64,000 bases of DNA. Source: Nemertoderma westbladi. Taxonomy: Eukaryota; Xenacoelomorpha; Nemertodermatida; Nemertodermatidae. The stretch covers positions 1-64,000 of the forward strand of contig JAUCBJ010003138.1 in the NCBI GenBank assembly GCA_032718475.1. Direction: 5' to 3'. This document shows, one piece after another, positions 54,070 through 64,000 of this stretch. The notes beneath the pieces are model-generated. The model saw nothing but the letters and a program-made list of their open reading frames with translations, was not told where the DNA came from and made no database searches. Positions within the stretch are counted from its first letter, which is position 1. Every line of letters begins with the position of its first letter. Both the position numbers and the translations under genes were made by a program.

Positions 54070-54850
54070 CTCTATTTTTTATTTACACCTGTTTTTTGCT
54101 GTTAGAAATTGGATGGAATTCCTATAAATTGATTTAGAAATTTCAAACTTGTTTTTTTCGATGGGTGCCAAATTCTGGTGCCAGCACCATATTTTGAAAT
54201 AAGTCAATTTTGTAAATTGATTGTTTGAAACTTGTTTTTTACGCAATTGGGGTTTTTTGGAGTTCTGGATTCGATGAAATATATACGAGTTGCACCAAGC
54301 GTATCAAACTTGTATTTTTCGGTGCTGTGTGCAAATTTTGGTGCTAGAAAGAAATTTTGAAAATCCATTCAATAGATAAAATTGCTTGTGACAATTTATT
54401 TCTTGCGTTTTAACGGTTTATGGCTGTTCTGAATTCAATGGAAAATATAATTATCGAACTAGACATCTCAAACTTGTATTTTCCGGATGTGGATGCAAAA
54501 TGTGGTGCTCGCACAAAATTTTGAAAACCATCAAATATATCAATTGATTGTGTCACCTTGTTTCTTGCGTTATACGGGTTTGTGATGGTTCTGAATTCAA
54601 TGGAATCGGTAAAAATTTCATAAGAGTTCTCAAACTTGTATTTTTCGCCGGTGGGTGAAATTTGTTGTGCCAGCACCAAATTTTGGAAAATATGCAAAAT
54701 GTTAAGTAGATAGTATCACCTTGTTTCTTGCGTTATACGGGTTTATGAGGGTCCTGAATCCGATGGAATCAATAAAAACAGCACTGGACATCGCAAACTT
54801 GTACTTTTTGGTGATGGGTACGAAATTTGGTGCTACAGTAGCACCAAAAT
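54070..54850. repeat. 163-bp tandem repeat x4-5, diverged
   Basis: TTTCTTGCGTT...TTCTGAATTCAATGGAA recurs at about 54236, 54398, 54563 and 54724 (spacing 161-165 bp). Each unit also contains TCAAACTTGTATTTTTCGG and a GTGCCAGCACCA-like block. Confidence 0.85.
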
Positions 54851-55296
54851 TTGCCAAATTACGCCGAAAAATACAAGTAGCAATGATCTGGCATATTAGA
54901 AATGTATTCCATTAGAATCAGCGCCCTCGAAAACCTGAAAATGTGAATTTATAGCATCGTATAAGTGAATTAAAAATTTTGTGTTCTAACTAAAAAGTGC
55001 TGGTTACTTGTTTTTTTCATTTTTTTCCTACGCAGAGAGGACTAAACAGCCATTTATAGTAATCATATCATTTTTAAATATTTTCCAATGTATTTTGCAC
55101 CCCAGAAATGTATTGAAAAGTAATTAGCCGAAAACGTAACTTTCAAATTTTGTGAAAATTGTGCACTACTTGTAATTTTGGTGCTGCAATATAACCACCC
55201 CAGTACATTTTTTCGAAAATTTTTTTTCGGTCGGATCCAGACAATTGATACCTACTTACAAACAAGACGTTTTCGTAAATATTTGTAGATTTTAGA

Positions 55297-55323
55297 GGGG
55301 GGGGGGGGGGGGGGTCAATATGG

Positions 55324-55362
<39 letters not shown>
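55297..55362. repeat. Poly-G/poly-C hairpin
   Basis: A G19-20 run, TCAATATGGA and a C run of about 40 bases with no interruption. Such runs often mark assembly uncertainty. Confidence 0.85.
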
Positions 55363-55404
55363 ACGGTATTTGTACAACATTTTATAGCCCGGTACTAATA
55401 GGGT

Positions 55405-56196
55405 TAAGTTTAGCTTTCCCTGAATCTTGCATATCACGGGAACCGGTAATCGGGGAGGCCAACGAGGAAAGTGGTGTGGAGGGTTTGCGCGCTGACCTCT
55501 CAGTGAGGGGTTACTGGCAGCCACAGAGGCGGGCATTGTTCGATGTGCGGGTCGTTTACCCTGATGCCCCCTCATATGTGGCACGTCCTGTAGCCTCTTT
55601 CCTACTAGACGCGGAAACTCAGAAGAAAAACAAGTACCATGATGCATGTGCTCTCCGACCATCAGATTTTACCCCGCTGGTTGCTACAGTAGACGGTGTA
55701 TTCGCTCCTGAGTACTCAATGACGGTGAGGAGGCTATCAGAGAGACTGGCTACTAAATGGGCGAAGCCATATAGCTGTATCATAGGGTGGGTGAGGGCGC
55801 GGCTTTCGTTTGGTATCCTAAGGGCGACTTGTGCCTGCTTCAGGGCATCACGCACCAAGTGGAGGTGTGTGGGAGTTGAGGATGGCGCTGAGATTCCATT
55901 GGGTATCTAAGGAGACCCCGATGAGTGCTGACGAGACAGCATAGTAACTGTAGAGAACGACTTATCCCATGTAACACAACATACACTAACTTATTTGAGG
56001 TGATATACCGTCTGAATTGCTTTTCAAGCAAGCAAGTATTAATAAATAATAGTTAATATTATGTACTAATAATATAAAATGTTCCAAATCAAAAGGATAC
56101 GCCTCAACTTGGGAAGTTTGAAAATTATATAATATTTCGCTTTTAATATTTACAAAAAGGGAAAATTCAATTTTATGCCCAATCACCGAGAACCTA
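55405..56196 (+). pseudogene. RLE-type LINE 3' end (copy B, right piece)
   Basis: Encodes LSLAFPESCISREPVIGEAN and GLRADLSVRGYWQPQRRALF to the stop near 55908. It preserves KWAKPYSCIIGWVRARLSF and a RRLSERLATKW segment that copy A has lost. The 3' UTR matches copy A to 56196. Copy B keeps the better C-terminus but lacks everything upstream. Confidence 0.85.
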
Positions 56197-56695
56197 AATT
56201 TTATACATGAATATTTTTAAATGTATCTTTATTAAGTGTTTTATAGCGCTTATTTCTGTCTTATCGCATCTTCTTTGCCGAATCGCGACTGTTGCCGAAA
56301 CACAACTTTTTAGCCGAATAGCACCTTTTTGTCGAATCGCGACTTTTTTCCGAAACGCACTTTTTTTGCCGAAACGCAACTTTCTTTGCCGAAATGCGAC
56401 TGTTGCCGAAACGCGACGACACTTTTCAATATGAAATTAGCGCTTTATAATGGTAGCGATGGGTATTTGATTCTGAGAGAGCCGTAGATGCATCATAAAT
56501 GTGCACATCGTTCTATACATGCTTTCTTCATTTGTGCCTCATACTGCCCCATGTAGGGAGGAGCCTTTGTATAACAGGCGCGCTTAGTAACTCAAGCCGG
56601 AAGGGAAACCTACAGTATACCATTGCGTGTAAGCGAGTTAACACATGTGTTTGATGTAAAAATAATTTGATATAATCGTAATACATTCCTATCAG
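56197..56695 (+). repeat. Copy of 34170-34697 with TTTCGGC-type arm
   Basis: Contains eight GCCGAAACGCAACTTTTTT-type units (56270-56420) and the same flank as at 34.44-34.70 kb. It begins exactly where the LINE 3' end stops. Confidence 0.85.
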
Positions 56696-57009
56696 CCATT
56701 GAAACCAGCGTCTCTTATACTGTAGCTGGTTTTACTTTGTTCGTGGCTCCATATATCTGAAAATACGAGATAATTTTATATAATTGCAACGCATTGCATC
56801 ATACGTCAAGCACAGTTACAAGTTGACTATCCATTGTACGACTGCACATTTAAACGTGGTCTAATCTTATTGGATAACGTGTTCAAGGATTAACAAACCC
56901 ACGTAGCATTTTGACGAGGCCGCATTCCATTGGAGCAACTACTGTAGTAAGTTTCCGAAGGTATGACGTCAAATAATGTTTTTTCATGAATTATGCTACC
57001 CCACCTTGG
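56696..57009. other. Non-coding, no feature recognised
   Basis: No repeat or coding frame identified. Confidence 0.45.
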
Positions 57010-57105
57010 TTTGGGCTCTACAGTAACTGCAGAGGATACCAAATCTCTGGATGGCACATTCACAAGAATGCTATGATGCCGTGTTCATTTTGTCAAGTAC
57101 AATGA
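57010..57105 (+). pseudogene. LINE tail fragment (left piece)
   Basis: Matches 27650-27730 (TAEDTKSLDGTFT region). It is followed by about 40 bp (57165-57205) that resemble the same LINE in reverse orientation (CTGCAAAGCGGAG, AAGCTTGGGG). The locus has been rearranged. Confidence 0.75.
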
Positions 57106-57204
57106 ATACATTTATAGGAAGGGATCTAGCGGTCGTGTTGCACTTAACTACTGAACCTTCCCTGCAAAGCGGAGACGGCTCCGCCCGCTCAAGGTTAAAG
57201 CTTG

Positions 57205-58033
57205 GGGAACGACCTAACACAGTCGAACACACCCCAACACACTCCAAAAACTGCCGAACACAATTGAACACAGTCGAAAATATAAAGAGCACAAAAAAAT
57301 AACACCAGCTACCAACTTTTAGATATAATTAGCCACGCGTTGCCTTTCTATCAGTAAATTCCCGAAATTATTGAATAAAATCGTCGCGAAATTAAATATT
57401 CATTTCGTTTATTTCTTATAGCCTAAGCCTACAACTAATTTAACCGAGTAGTAGGCCTAAGTTAAGTGTGGTTAACACCTGGCCAGAGATCACTACCGTA
57501 CCGGTGCGCGGTGCGGTACCTGCCAGGGTAGGTACCTACCCGGAACCCAGCTCTTTATATTCCAGTTCAGCAGTAGGCCTGGTACATATGTTGTACCGAT
57601 ACCGTACGTCATGTACTGTACGTACGGTAAGCGGTTGTAGGCCTAACTTCCTCCCTTCAGTCCTAGTCCAAGCTATTCCAGCAGGCCTACACAGCCAAAC
57701 ATGCCTATTAGCTAACCCGCTATAACTATATATGTGACAGGTACCCGGTAGCGTATGCTTCCCTACATAGTTTGTTGTACAGCACAGCAGTACACAACAA
57801 ATAAAGTTAATACCTGATACCATCAGCTGATCTGATAAGAAATTAATATTTAATTTCGCGACAATTTTATTAAATAATAACGGGGATTTACTTATAGAAT
57901 AGCAACGCGTCGGCTAATTTTATCTAAAAGTTGATACCCGATGTTTTTTTTGTGCTCTTTCTATTTTCGACTGTGTTCGGCAGTTTTTGGAGTGTGTTTG
58001 GGTGTGTTCTACTGTGTTGGGTCGTGTTGCTCT
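57205..58033. mobile_element. TIR element of about 830 bp with 200-bp inverted ends
   Basis: The left 200 bp (57208-57405: ACGACCTAACACAGTCG, CACTCCAAAAACTGCCGAAC, CGCGAAATTAAATATT) are repeated inverted at 57840-58033 with about 85% identity. The outer parts carry repeated AACACAGTCGAACAC. The interior has no transposase. It splits a LINE tail; exact ends and target duplication unresolved. Confidence 0.8.
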
Positions 58034-58039
58034 TTAAGT

Positions 58040-58312
58040 ACCTTCCGCTTTCCAGGACATTGCTTTCGCCGCCGTGAGGACCAGCCAGTGCATAACCTTG
58101 TACTTTGGCAGCCTCATGGGGTGAATAAGCATGGTGGACAGCCCATGACATTCTTGAGACGCATTTTAAAGGACACTGGTCTTGAAGATGCGGATGATCT
58201 AGCAAATGTCATGGGTGGAAGGGAGTTGTGGCGGCGCAATTTTGTCGACAAGCCGGCACAGCATTCTCAATATATACAGTACAATACGGCTGCAATGCAG
58301 CATGCCGATAGT
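58040..58312 (+). pseudogene. LINE tail fragment (right piece)
   Basis: FPGHCFRRREDQPVHNLVLW, NKHGGQPMTFLRRILKDTGL and DADDLANVMGGRELWRR match 27.80-28.02 kb. It ends near CATGCCGATAGTGGTA. It continues the LINE interrupted at 57.1 kb. Confidence 0.85.
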
Positions 58313-58449
58313 GGTAAGTACAGTAGTATAAAGACATTAAATTTCTACTTGGAAAACCCATATATAAACATAATAACAATCAGCGTAAGTTGCGAAGAAC
58401 TTAAAAACAAAAAAATTTAATCAGAATCGACAATTTACATTTAAAATAT

Positions 58450-60105
58450 TATATATGATTAAACGAGTTATAAGGCATAACAATTATTACTAAATTATAA
58501 ACAATTAGGTACACAAGAGTCTTGTATGATTGTATGGTTGATTATATTTTAGACAATAAGCACAAATTATCTTATGCATAAAATCATAACATAAAGAGTA
58601 GTAATTCCCATAATATTGCAATAACAACCAAAAAGTACAACTATTAAGCACTAATAATAATAAATATATAAGTAATAATAGTAATAGTAATAATATAAAT
58701 AATAATAAATAATTTTATAAAATTAGGCACTGTAGGCAGCGGCTTATTTTGGCTATATCTTCGTGATTTTTGATCGTAGAGAGCTGGTTTTGGGCTCATT
58801 CTGTTCGGAAAATAACAATTTAATTCAAATCCACTTCCAATTTTCTAATCTTATTATTTTTTCTCATTCAAAAACGTTGTGAATAAAATACATCTTTTTC
58901 AAAATTATATTTCAACATTCGAGATTTTGCACTCTAATAGAGCAAAACATGCATGCTGGTTTAGAGCTTTAGAGCTTTTTATTTAGGGGCATTTTCTATA
59001 ATTACATCTCAAATGCATCCAAATCTTTGTTTGTGGATGCATTTTAAATACTTATGGTCTAAAACTTTGGGTATGTAAAATAATTAGACAATAGGCAAAT
59101 GTGTAACAATAGGCAAATGTGTAACAATAGGCAAATGTGTAACAATTGGCAAATGTGTAACAATAGGCAAATGTGTAACAATAGGCAAAGATTTTAAGGC
59201 ATTCACATAACTATAGAAAATATATCAATATTATGTGAAAAGTATGCTAGAATTTGTAGCATTGGGTATTACTATTTAGGTATGTAGGAAACTATTAAGA
59301 TAAGTAAAGCAAAAAGAAACACAATCCAAAAATTAGCTTGTAGATTCCACAGCAAATACAACTACTGTAACTATCAACGGTTCCTGGTGTAAAAATTTAT
59401 TTAGTATAAAAAATAATTATTATTTAGATATTTGAAGCATAATAATAATAAATATTAATTTAAATTAAATTAAATATTGTTTATACAGAAACCAGGAGGA
59501 AGTATAAATTGTGTTCCAGCGAGCAGTTATACAGTATGATATGTGTAATAAAATAAAACACATACTGTAATATGACAAATTGAAATTAATTTATTAAATA
59601 TTTATTTTACAAAAAGAAAGAAACATTTTATTGTCCGACATTTTACTGTAATTCAGAATTTTGAGGAATAGTAAGAGCCTATTTTTTCGAGGCCGAGAAA
59701 AAATGCATGAATTGTTTTTGATAAAATTTTTTTAAACCAAAATAAATTTAATACTAAAACCCTAAGCCTACAGTACATCATTTAAATCAACTATAATTTC
59801 GTTCATTTACCAATAGCCTTGCCGGAATATTGTAAAAACCTCAGCAATTCCATAAAACTGTAATCGTTATTCTAATATACTACTGTTTGTGAGAGGTAGG
59901 CCTATGTCTTAAATGTTGTTCTTGATATGATATAAAGAAATATTATTGTGGTACGGCTATAGTATACCGGGGTATCGACTGTACATTGTTATTGGCACCA
60001 AAATAAATGTAAATTATTTAAATTAATAAAGCGCGTTTTATCAAACATTACAAATTTTGCACTGTTATATTTTCCGAGAAAAAAAATACGTAAAACGATG
60101 GCAAG
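58450..60105. other. AT-rich non-coding stretch
   Basis: No gene recognised; contains the 18-bp tandem repeat at 59089-59190. Confidence 0.5.
59089..59190. repeat. 18-bp tandem repeat (ACAATAGGCAAATGTGTA) x5.5
   Basis: Near-perfect copies, one with ATTGG for ATAGG. Confidence 0.92.
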
Positions 60106-60265
60106 TTAGGGGGGGGGGGGGGGGGGGGTGGGGTAGCACCACCCCCCCCCCCCCCCCCCCCTATTTTGGAAATTATCAAAAAAACATCATCTACCGTCAA
60201 ACTATCATGTACCGTCAAATCAAAATGTGAGGTTCCACTACACTCCCCCCCCCCCCCCTCCCCCG
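60106..60265. mobile_element. Short element bounded by poly-G and poly-C runs
   Basis: A G19 run, GTGGGGTAGCACCAC and a C19 run are followed by CTATTTTGGAAATTATC. A second C-rich run ends at 60263. The CTATTTTGGAAA segment recurs after the G-run at 62.72-62.78 kb, suggesting a small repeat family. Confidence 0.5.
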
Positions 60266-60585
60266 AGAAATCCATAGGTACAAGTTGGGAACGTTGATGC
60301 TCAAAACGTTTAAATTATATTACTTAAAGAATTCTAAGAGCTTAATAAATAATCTAAGTTATTTATAGCGAAACTCTGAAACACAGTTTATGCAAAAAAT
60401 TATAAATTAAAAGATTATACACATTAAATTGACGTCACTATTATTTATAACAAGACATTTTACATTCAATTTATAATAACAATAATAAATATCATATGGC
60501 AACAATTGAATAATAATTTAATATAAAAATAATTTATTTAATTTAAATCTATTGATATTCAATAAAATTGCGGAACGAAGTTGGT

Positions 60586-60681
60586 GAAGTAAGTAAATCA
60601 CTTTGCTGCGAAGTAAGTAAATCACTTTGCTGCGAAGTAAGTAAATCACTTTGCTGCGAAGTAAGTAAATCACTTTGCTGC
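60586..60681. repeat. 24-bp tandem repeat x4
   Basis: GAAGTAAGTAAATCACTTTG plus CTGC, four perfect copies. Confidence 0.97.
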
Positions 60682-60831
60682 GCCACTAAAATAAAAGAAG
60701 TAGAGAAGTAAATATACTATAATATAATAAATAAACGCGAAATTTAATTCAAAGTCAGATTACGTATAATAGAAGGTTACTTAGGCCTACTTTAATTAAA
60801 AAAAATTATTCACAGCATATAAGACACTATT

Positions 60832-60964
60832 TTATATTATATTTATATCTTTAGTTAAAACGCAAGTAGATGAGTTCGGTACATCATCAACCTCATACGT
60901 CACAAACAAATCTGGACTCACATTATTGTCTAAACCATCCTTGTGATCTTCCTTGCAGCAATTC
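60832..60964 (-). CDS. SLC10-like transporter, last exon
   Basis: Acceptor TTTTTTAAG, entry phase 2, then NCCKEDHKDGLDNNVSPDLF, VTYEVDDVPNSS and TAA at 60834-60832. A polar cytoplasmic tail is expected at the C-terminus of SLC10 proteins. The phase fits the donor at 61342; this splice is inferred from phase and the open frame. Confidence 0.65.
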
Positions 60965-61099
60965 CTTAAAAAATAAATAATATATATGGTTTAGTTGGAG
61001 ATGGAAATCGTTCTATATTATTAGATTACAGTACAAGAGAGAGGCAATCAGATGCACGTAAATCCGCCAGATGTGCCATTGTGTAGAGGTACAATTAGT

Positions 61100-61335
61100 G
61101 GACCTATTCATTAGTCCGCTAGCGGCCGATGAAGGAACTATAACTCTTGTGTATAATTTCTAAACTTTTGATAGACTACATGTGTAGCAAATTTGGTTCC
61201 ATTTCATGAAAAATTGAACGACCTATTAGCGTTAAACCATTTCCAACATAGACGACAACACGACGACATACGGATCCACTAATTATACCCCCACGCTGAG
61301 GTTCACCTGTACTTCCGTGGCTCGCCCCATAACGC
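61100..61335. repeat. Dispersed repeat with CGTGGCTCGCCCCAT tail
   Basis: It shares the CTTCCGTGGCTCGCCCCAT tail and a GACGACAACACGACGAC tract with the cluster ending at 15.85 kb. It lies in the last intron of the SLC10-like gene; reading into it would give a false C-terminus. Confidence 0.6.
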
Positions 61336-61342
61336 AACAAAC

Positions 61343-61505
61343 CTGCAACTAATCTTATCCCGCTGACCTTCCAGCTCTAACACTTCATCTTCATTAATAC
61401 CGCATTCATCTTTCATTTCTTCTCTGTTGCGAATTATAACTTCTCTATAACGAGAACTACATCGCTTCGCACTCAAGTGGAGAATCACCAAAGGCCATAC
61501 AATAA
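61343..61505 (-). CDS. SLC10-like transporter, penultimate exon
   Basis: 163 nt from a TATTTTAG acceptor to an AG|GTTTGT donor, phases 1 and 2. It encodes the end of the last membrane helix (FIVWPLVILHLSAKRCSSRY) and a charged cytoplasmic segment (REEMKDECGINEDEVLELEG). Confidence 0.8.
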
Positions 61506-61670
61506 CTAAAATATTAATTAACTAATTAATTTTATAGTTGTAAACATGTCGTGTTAACGACATAATTATAATGTTGACTTATAGTGAATTTCAATTTGTA
61601 TAAGAAAGTTACTGTAAAAATTTATAAAGTTTCACCAAACTAAGCTTCCGCATTATCTAAATTCACTTAC

Positions 61671-61819
61671 AGTTCTGCATTATAGTAAACGTGACCGGAA
61701 GTACAACACCTAAATCGGCATCGGGTTGCTCGAAATTCAACCGAACCATAACGGCAACTAATCCAGCGTTCTGTAAACCAATCTCCAGGGCAACCGTCTT
61801 CACTGCCGAGTACCGTTGT
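61671..61819 (-). CDS. SLC10-like transporter, exon with sodium-site motif
   Basis: 149 nt, acceptor TTTTAACAG, donor GTAAGT, phases 2 and 1. RYSAVKTVALEIGLQNAGLV corresponds to the family motif around FETGMQN, keeping the Glu and Gln that bind sodium in bile-acid symporters (family knowledge). The exon continues VRLNFEQPDADLGVVLPVTF. Confidence 0.88.
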
Positions 61820-62313
61820 CTGTTAAAAATACACAACTATAGATAGACACAGATTGTTATTTATTGTACTCCTGGTAAAAGGACGCCTTGTTAAACCGTG
61901 GACATTCTTCTTAAAAGATGGAAACTGATTCCGAAGGCAAAGATATAACAACTAAATTAAAAGTGAGTGAATCCTGGATGATGGGACACACAACTTGGTA
62001 ACTTTTTCCAAATGTCCATTTAGTTCCCCGTGGATTTTGAAAAAAATAATGAGGAAATGTGTCCGAATGAATTAAAGAAGAAAGATTAAAATTATGTTAA
62101 CGACTTATTAACCTCATTAACCTCAAATCTTGGGATAGGGGTAGCGCCCACCCCTACCCTCGGGTAGCAGCTATTGAAAGAGGAGCCTTCAGGTAGCCTC
62201 CGGCTTCGGCCGACTGTTTGCTTGCTTGCTTATTAACCTCATAATGTACTACAAAGATACAAAGAATGTAAAAAGAACACGGATATATATTAGGGGCGGG
62301 TGATTCAACGTAC

Positions 62314-62453
62314 CTCAAGGCTGTTGTAGATACAGCGCCCAAAGTCATACCAGAAATGGGAAGCAGAATAACAACGCCCATCATTTTTAAATCCATTAAG
62401 TAAAATATATACAGACCATTCCAGACGGCAATCGCAATAAATATAGTAAGTAC
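62314..62453 (-). CDS. SLC10-like transporter, membrane exon
   Basis: 140 nt, acceptor TTCTTTAG, donor GTACGT, phases 0 and 2. Encodes two hydrophobic helices: VLTIFIAIAVWNGLYIFYL and MMGVVILLPISGMTLGAVST, matching the position of TM7-TM8 in SLC10 proteins. Confidence 0.87.
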
Positions 62454-62715
62454 CTAAAGAACGAATATTAGGTTACAGAAAGCAATAAAATAAACTTGTG
62501 AACATCTAATCGGCGGAAATAAATTACTAATATCGCCAGAAGAATAATCCCTGGTACTAATTTAGCTACCAGGGATTATACCAAGGATACAAGGCAGAGA
62601 TGCGCCCTGGGTAGTACCGATAAAGTATTCGGGACGAAACGAAAACTGCCCAGCCCCATGCGAAGATCGAATCCACGACCTCCGGATGGATGTGCATTTA
62701 AGGCAACGGATTTAA

Positions 62716-62780
62716 TGGGTGGAGGGGGGGGGGGGGGAGGGGGGATCGCACCTCCCTATTTTGGAAAATCTAAAAAACTA
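62716..62780. repeat. G-rich run and CTATTTTGGAAAATCT segment
   Basis: A GTGGAGGGGGG run and TCGCACCTCC hairpin followed by sequence resembling 60161-60185. Intronic. Confidence 0.6.
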
Positions 62781-63319
62781 TATTTTATCCTATCATTAAC
62801 CGAATTTTAAGCAGATTTCAAATCTTTAAGCAGTTTTTCTCATATCTTTTACCAAACTCAAGTTAATTGCCAATACGTAGTAAGAGCTAGTCTGACTTTT
62901 GACAAGCCTTCGAGCTTTAGGTGTTGTCACAAATCCCACCTATCCCTCTCAGAATGACGTTTTTTCATGAAAAAGTTATTATCCGCTAATTTTAACTGAA
63001 ATGAGATGATATTTGGTACACTTGGTACACTTGGTACACTTGTTCAGAATACAAATGCAATGGAACATTTTCATGTCAAAAAGGCCCAAATATAGCCCTT
63101 TTTACGGGCCTTTTTCTTCTAAAATGGCCTTATCCATTTTGGGGCAAATTTTCGCAGTATTTGGTAAGGCTATTCTTAAACAACCCTGACGATGTTTAGT
63201 AACACACAAAATAATTTTCACTCTATTAGGGTCAAGATGGAACTGAATAAAAGATTTACATTATAAAACTTATTTTAAACCACTACTTATGAATAATATT
63301 AGTAAAACAATGTACTTAC

Positions 63320-63528
63320 CACAAGTAACACCACTTTTAAATATTTCGTAGATTTTTTAATATATTTCGGAAAACAATAGTATAAGAATACACCGAAACT
63401 ACAAGGGATCACCAGATATAATAATGTTAAAGCCATGTCGCTGTAGGGTAATTTATCTATCGTGAAATATTGCCCATCCGAATTGGTTATCCAACGCGTG
63501 TATATAAAGATGTTGAGAGGCATCATTC
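63320..63528 (-). CDS. SLC10-like transporter, exon with MMPL motif (first exon within window)
   Basis: 209 nt, acceptor TTTGTCTAG, donor GTAAGT, phases 1 and 0. GMMPLNIFIYTRWIT and LPYSDMALTLLYLVIPCSFG followed by VFLYYCFPKYIKKSTKYLKV align with the conserved GMMPL...IPY...LV.P...G..V...P segment of sodium/bile-acid cotransporters (SLC10A family). All five exons are phase-compatible in order. The 5' exons (first helices) must lie right of the window. Plasma-membrane sodium-coupled organic anion transport is the family role; the substrate cannot be inferred. It could also be an SLC10A3/A5-like member. Confidence 0.9.
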
Positions 63529-63680
63529 CTAGACAAATATAATAATAATAATAATATTGATATTAATATATATTAATCTATGCACACCCAGTCAGTCGGG
63601 GAAAAACAGCAATACTATAAAATATATATTAAATTTGTAAAATAAAAACATATTTAATATGAGGTAGCTAGAGTTGATAA

Positions 63681-63705
63681 GGGAGGGGGGGGGGGGGGGG
63701 GGGGG
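63681..63705. repeat. Poly-G run
   Basis: GGGAGGG then about 19 G. Intronic or upstream of the SLC10-like exons; potential quadruplex. Confidence 0.85.
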
Positions 63706-63887
63706 CTCTGTGGGCAAGTAAGGTCGTGGTATATGTCGCTAGCAGAATTGAGACAGAATTTACAGATTCATTCGGAGGTTAAAGCGTGGAAAGAGGTAGT
63801 AGAAGAATAGAGTTTGTGATGGAAGCCGTGAGATGTAAATCTGGTTATGTCCATTTTTCTGGTTACTGTTTTTCCAAGTAATTAACT

Positions 63888-63929
63888 TGAATGCCGGTCC
63901 TATTTATTAATAATTAGGACCGGCATTCA
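63888..63929. repeat. 15-bp perfect inverted repeat
   Basis: TGAATGCCGGTCCTA and its complement with a 12-bp AT loop. No gene recognised in 63531-64000. Confidence 0.85.
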
Positions 63930-64000
63930 TTTAATTAATAATTACATTTAAGGGACGGTTTGTCCCTCAGATATGGCTTAGTCCCACCAAGTCTTCCAGC

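Larger units (their letters stand above)
53618..55404. mobile_element. Insertion between two LINE pieces, with G-run/C-run hairpins
   Basis: This segment replaces 125 bp of the LINE relative to copy A. Near each end is a hairpin of a G run, TCAATAT, a C run (53825-53857 and 55297-55362). Between are about five 163-bp tandem units. GTTCTAGAAC palindromes lie at 53680-53765. No protein was recognised. Whether the hairpins are the true termini is not certain. Confidence 0.5.

Noticed and set aside
61303-61342. C-terminus of the SLC10-like protein ending GEPRKYR
   Set aside because: This reading enters the dispersed repeat tail; the AG|GTTTGT donor and phase-matched exon at 60832-60964 give a better ending.

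Overview
This is nuclear DNA from a metazoan, most likely a marine invertebrate (inference). The evidence is spliced genes with GT-AG introns, tRNA-derived SINE-like sequence, APE-type and RLE-type LINEs, an LTR retrotransposon, an animal-type FLYWCH/MULE transposon relic, ShK-domain exons and an SLC10-type transporter. The sequence is AT-rich outside the elements and carries many copies of the palindrome TAGGCCTA. The species cannot be named from sequence alone.

Layout. 1-7.86 kb (minus): an uninterrupted reading frame of at least 2,618 codons that runs off the left edge. It encodes a Helitron-like Rep/Pif1 helicase with an N-terminal zinc finger, about 20 basic 17-residue repeats, Rep HUH motifs and a full set of SF1B helicase motifs. 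At the C-terminus, unexpectedly, it has a RuvC/Cce1-type resolvase-like RNase H fold. 8.3-15.9 kb: a foldback element, a 2.6-kb minisatellite, a SINE and repeat clusters. 16-24 kb: ShK-domain exons, three on the minus strand (signal peptide plus two modules) and one terminal exon on the plus strand, with minisatellites and two small MULE-type elements between them. 24-37 kb: degenerate RLE-type and other LINE copies and a nest of MULE/Foldback-like elements. Their long terminal inverted repeats (TIRs) are built from short tandem repeats, and several are flanked by 9-bp target duplications. One contains a FLYWCH domain and a transposase C-terminal tail with the catalytic core deleted.

37-53.5 kb (minus): a large APE-type LINE with an intact ORF2 (endonuclease plus reverse transcriptase). 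Its ORF1 carries a Ulp1-like cysteine protease and an RRM-like domain. A 6.65-kb LTR retrotransposon with near-identical LTRs has inserted into ORF1 with a 5-bp duplication (TGTAT). That element encodes only Gag-like, CCHC-knuckle sequence and no pol. 53.5-60.7 kb: broken LINE copies, an element with TIRs of about 200 bp, and poly-G/poly-C hairpins. 60.8-63.5 kb (minus): five consecutive coding exons of an SLC10-family (sodium/bile-acid symporter type) membrane protein; the 5' exons lie beyond the right edge.

Most of the window is mobile DNA in layers. Host genes are limited to the ShK-domain exons and the SLC10-like gene. The least expected observations are the resolvase-like domain fused to a Rep/Pif1 protein, the set of unrelated tandem-repeat TIR elements sharing 9-bp duplications, and the gag-only LTR element with arrays of short palindromes.
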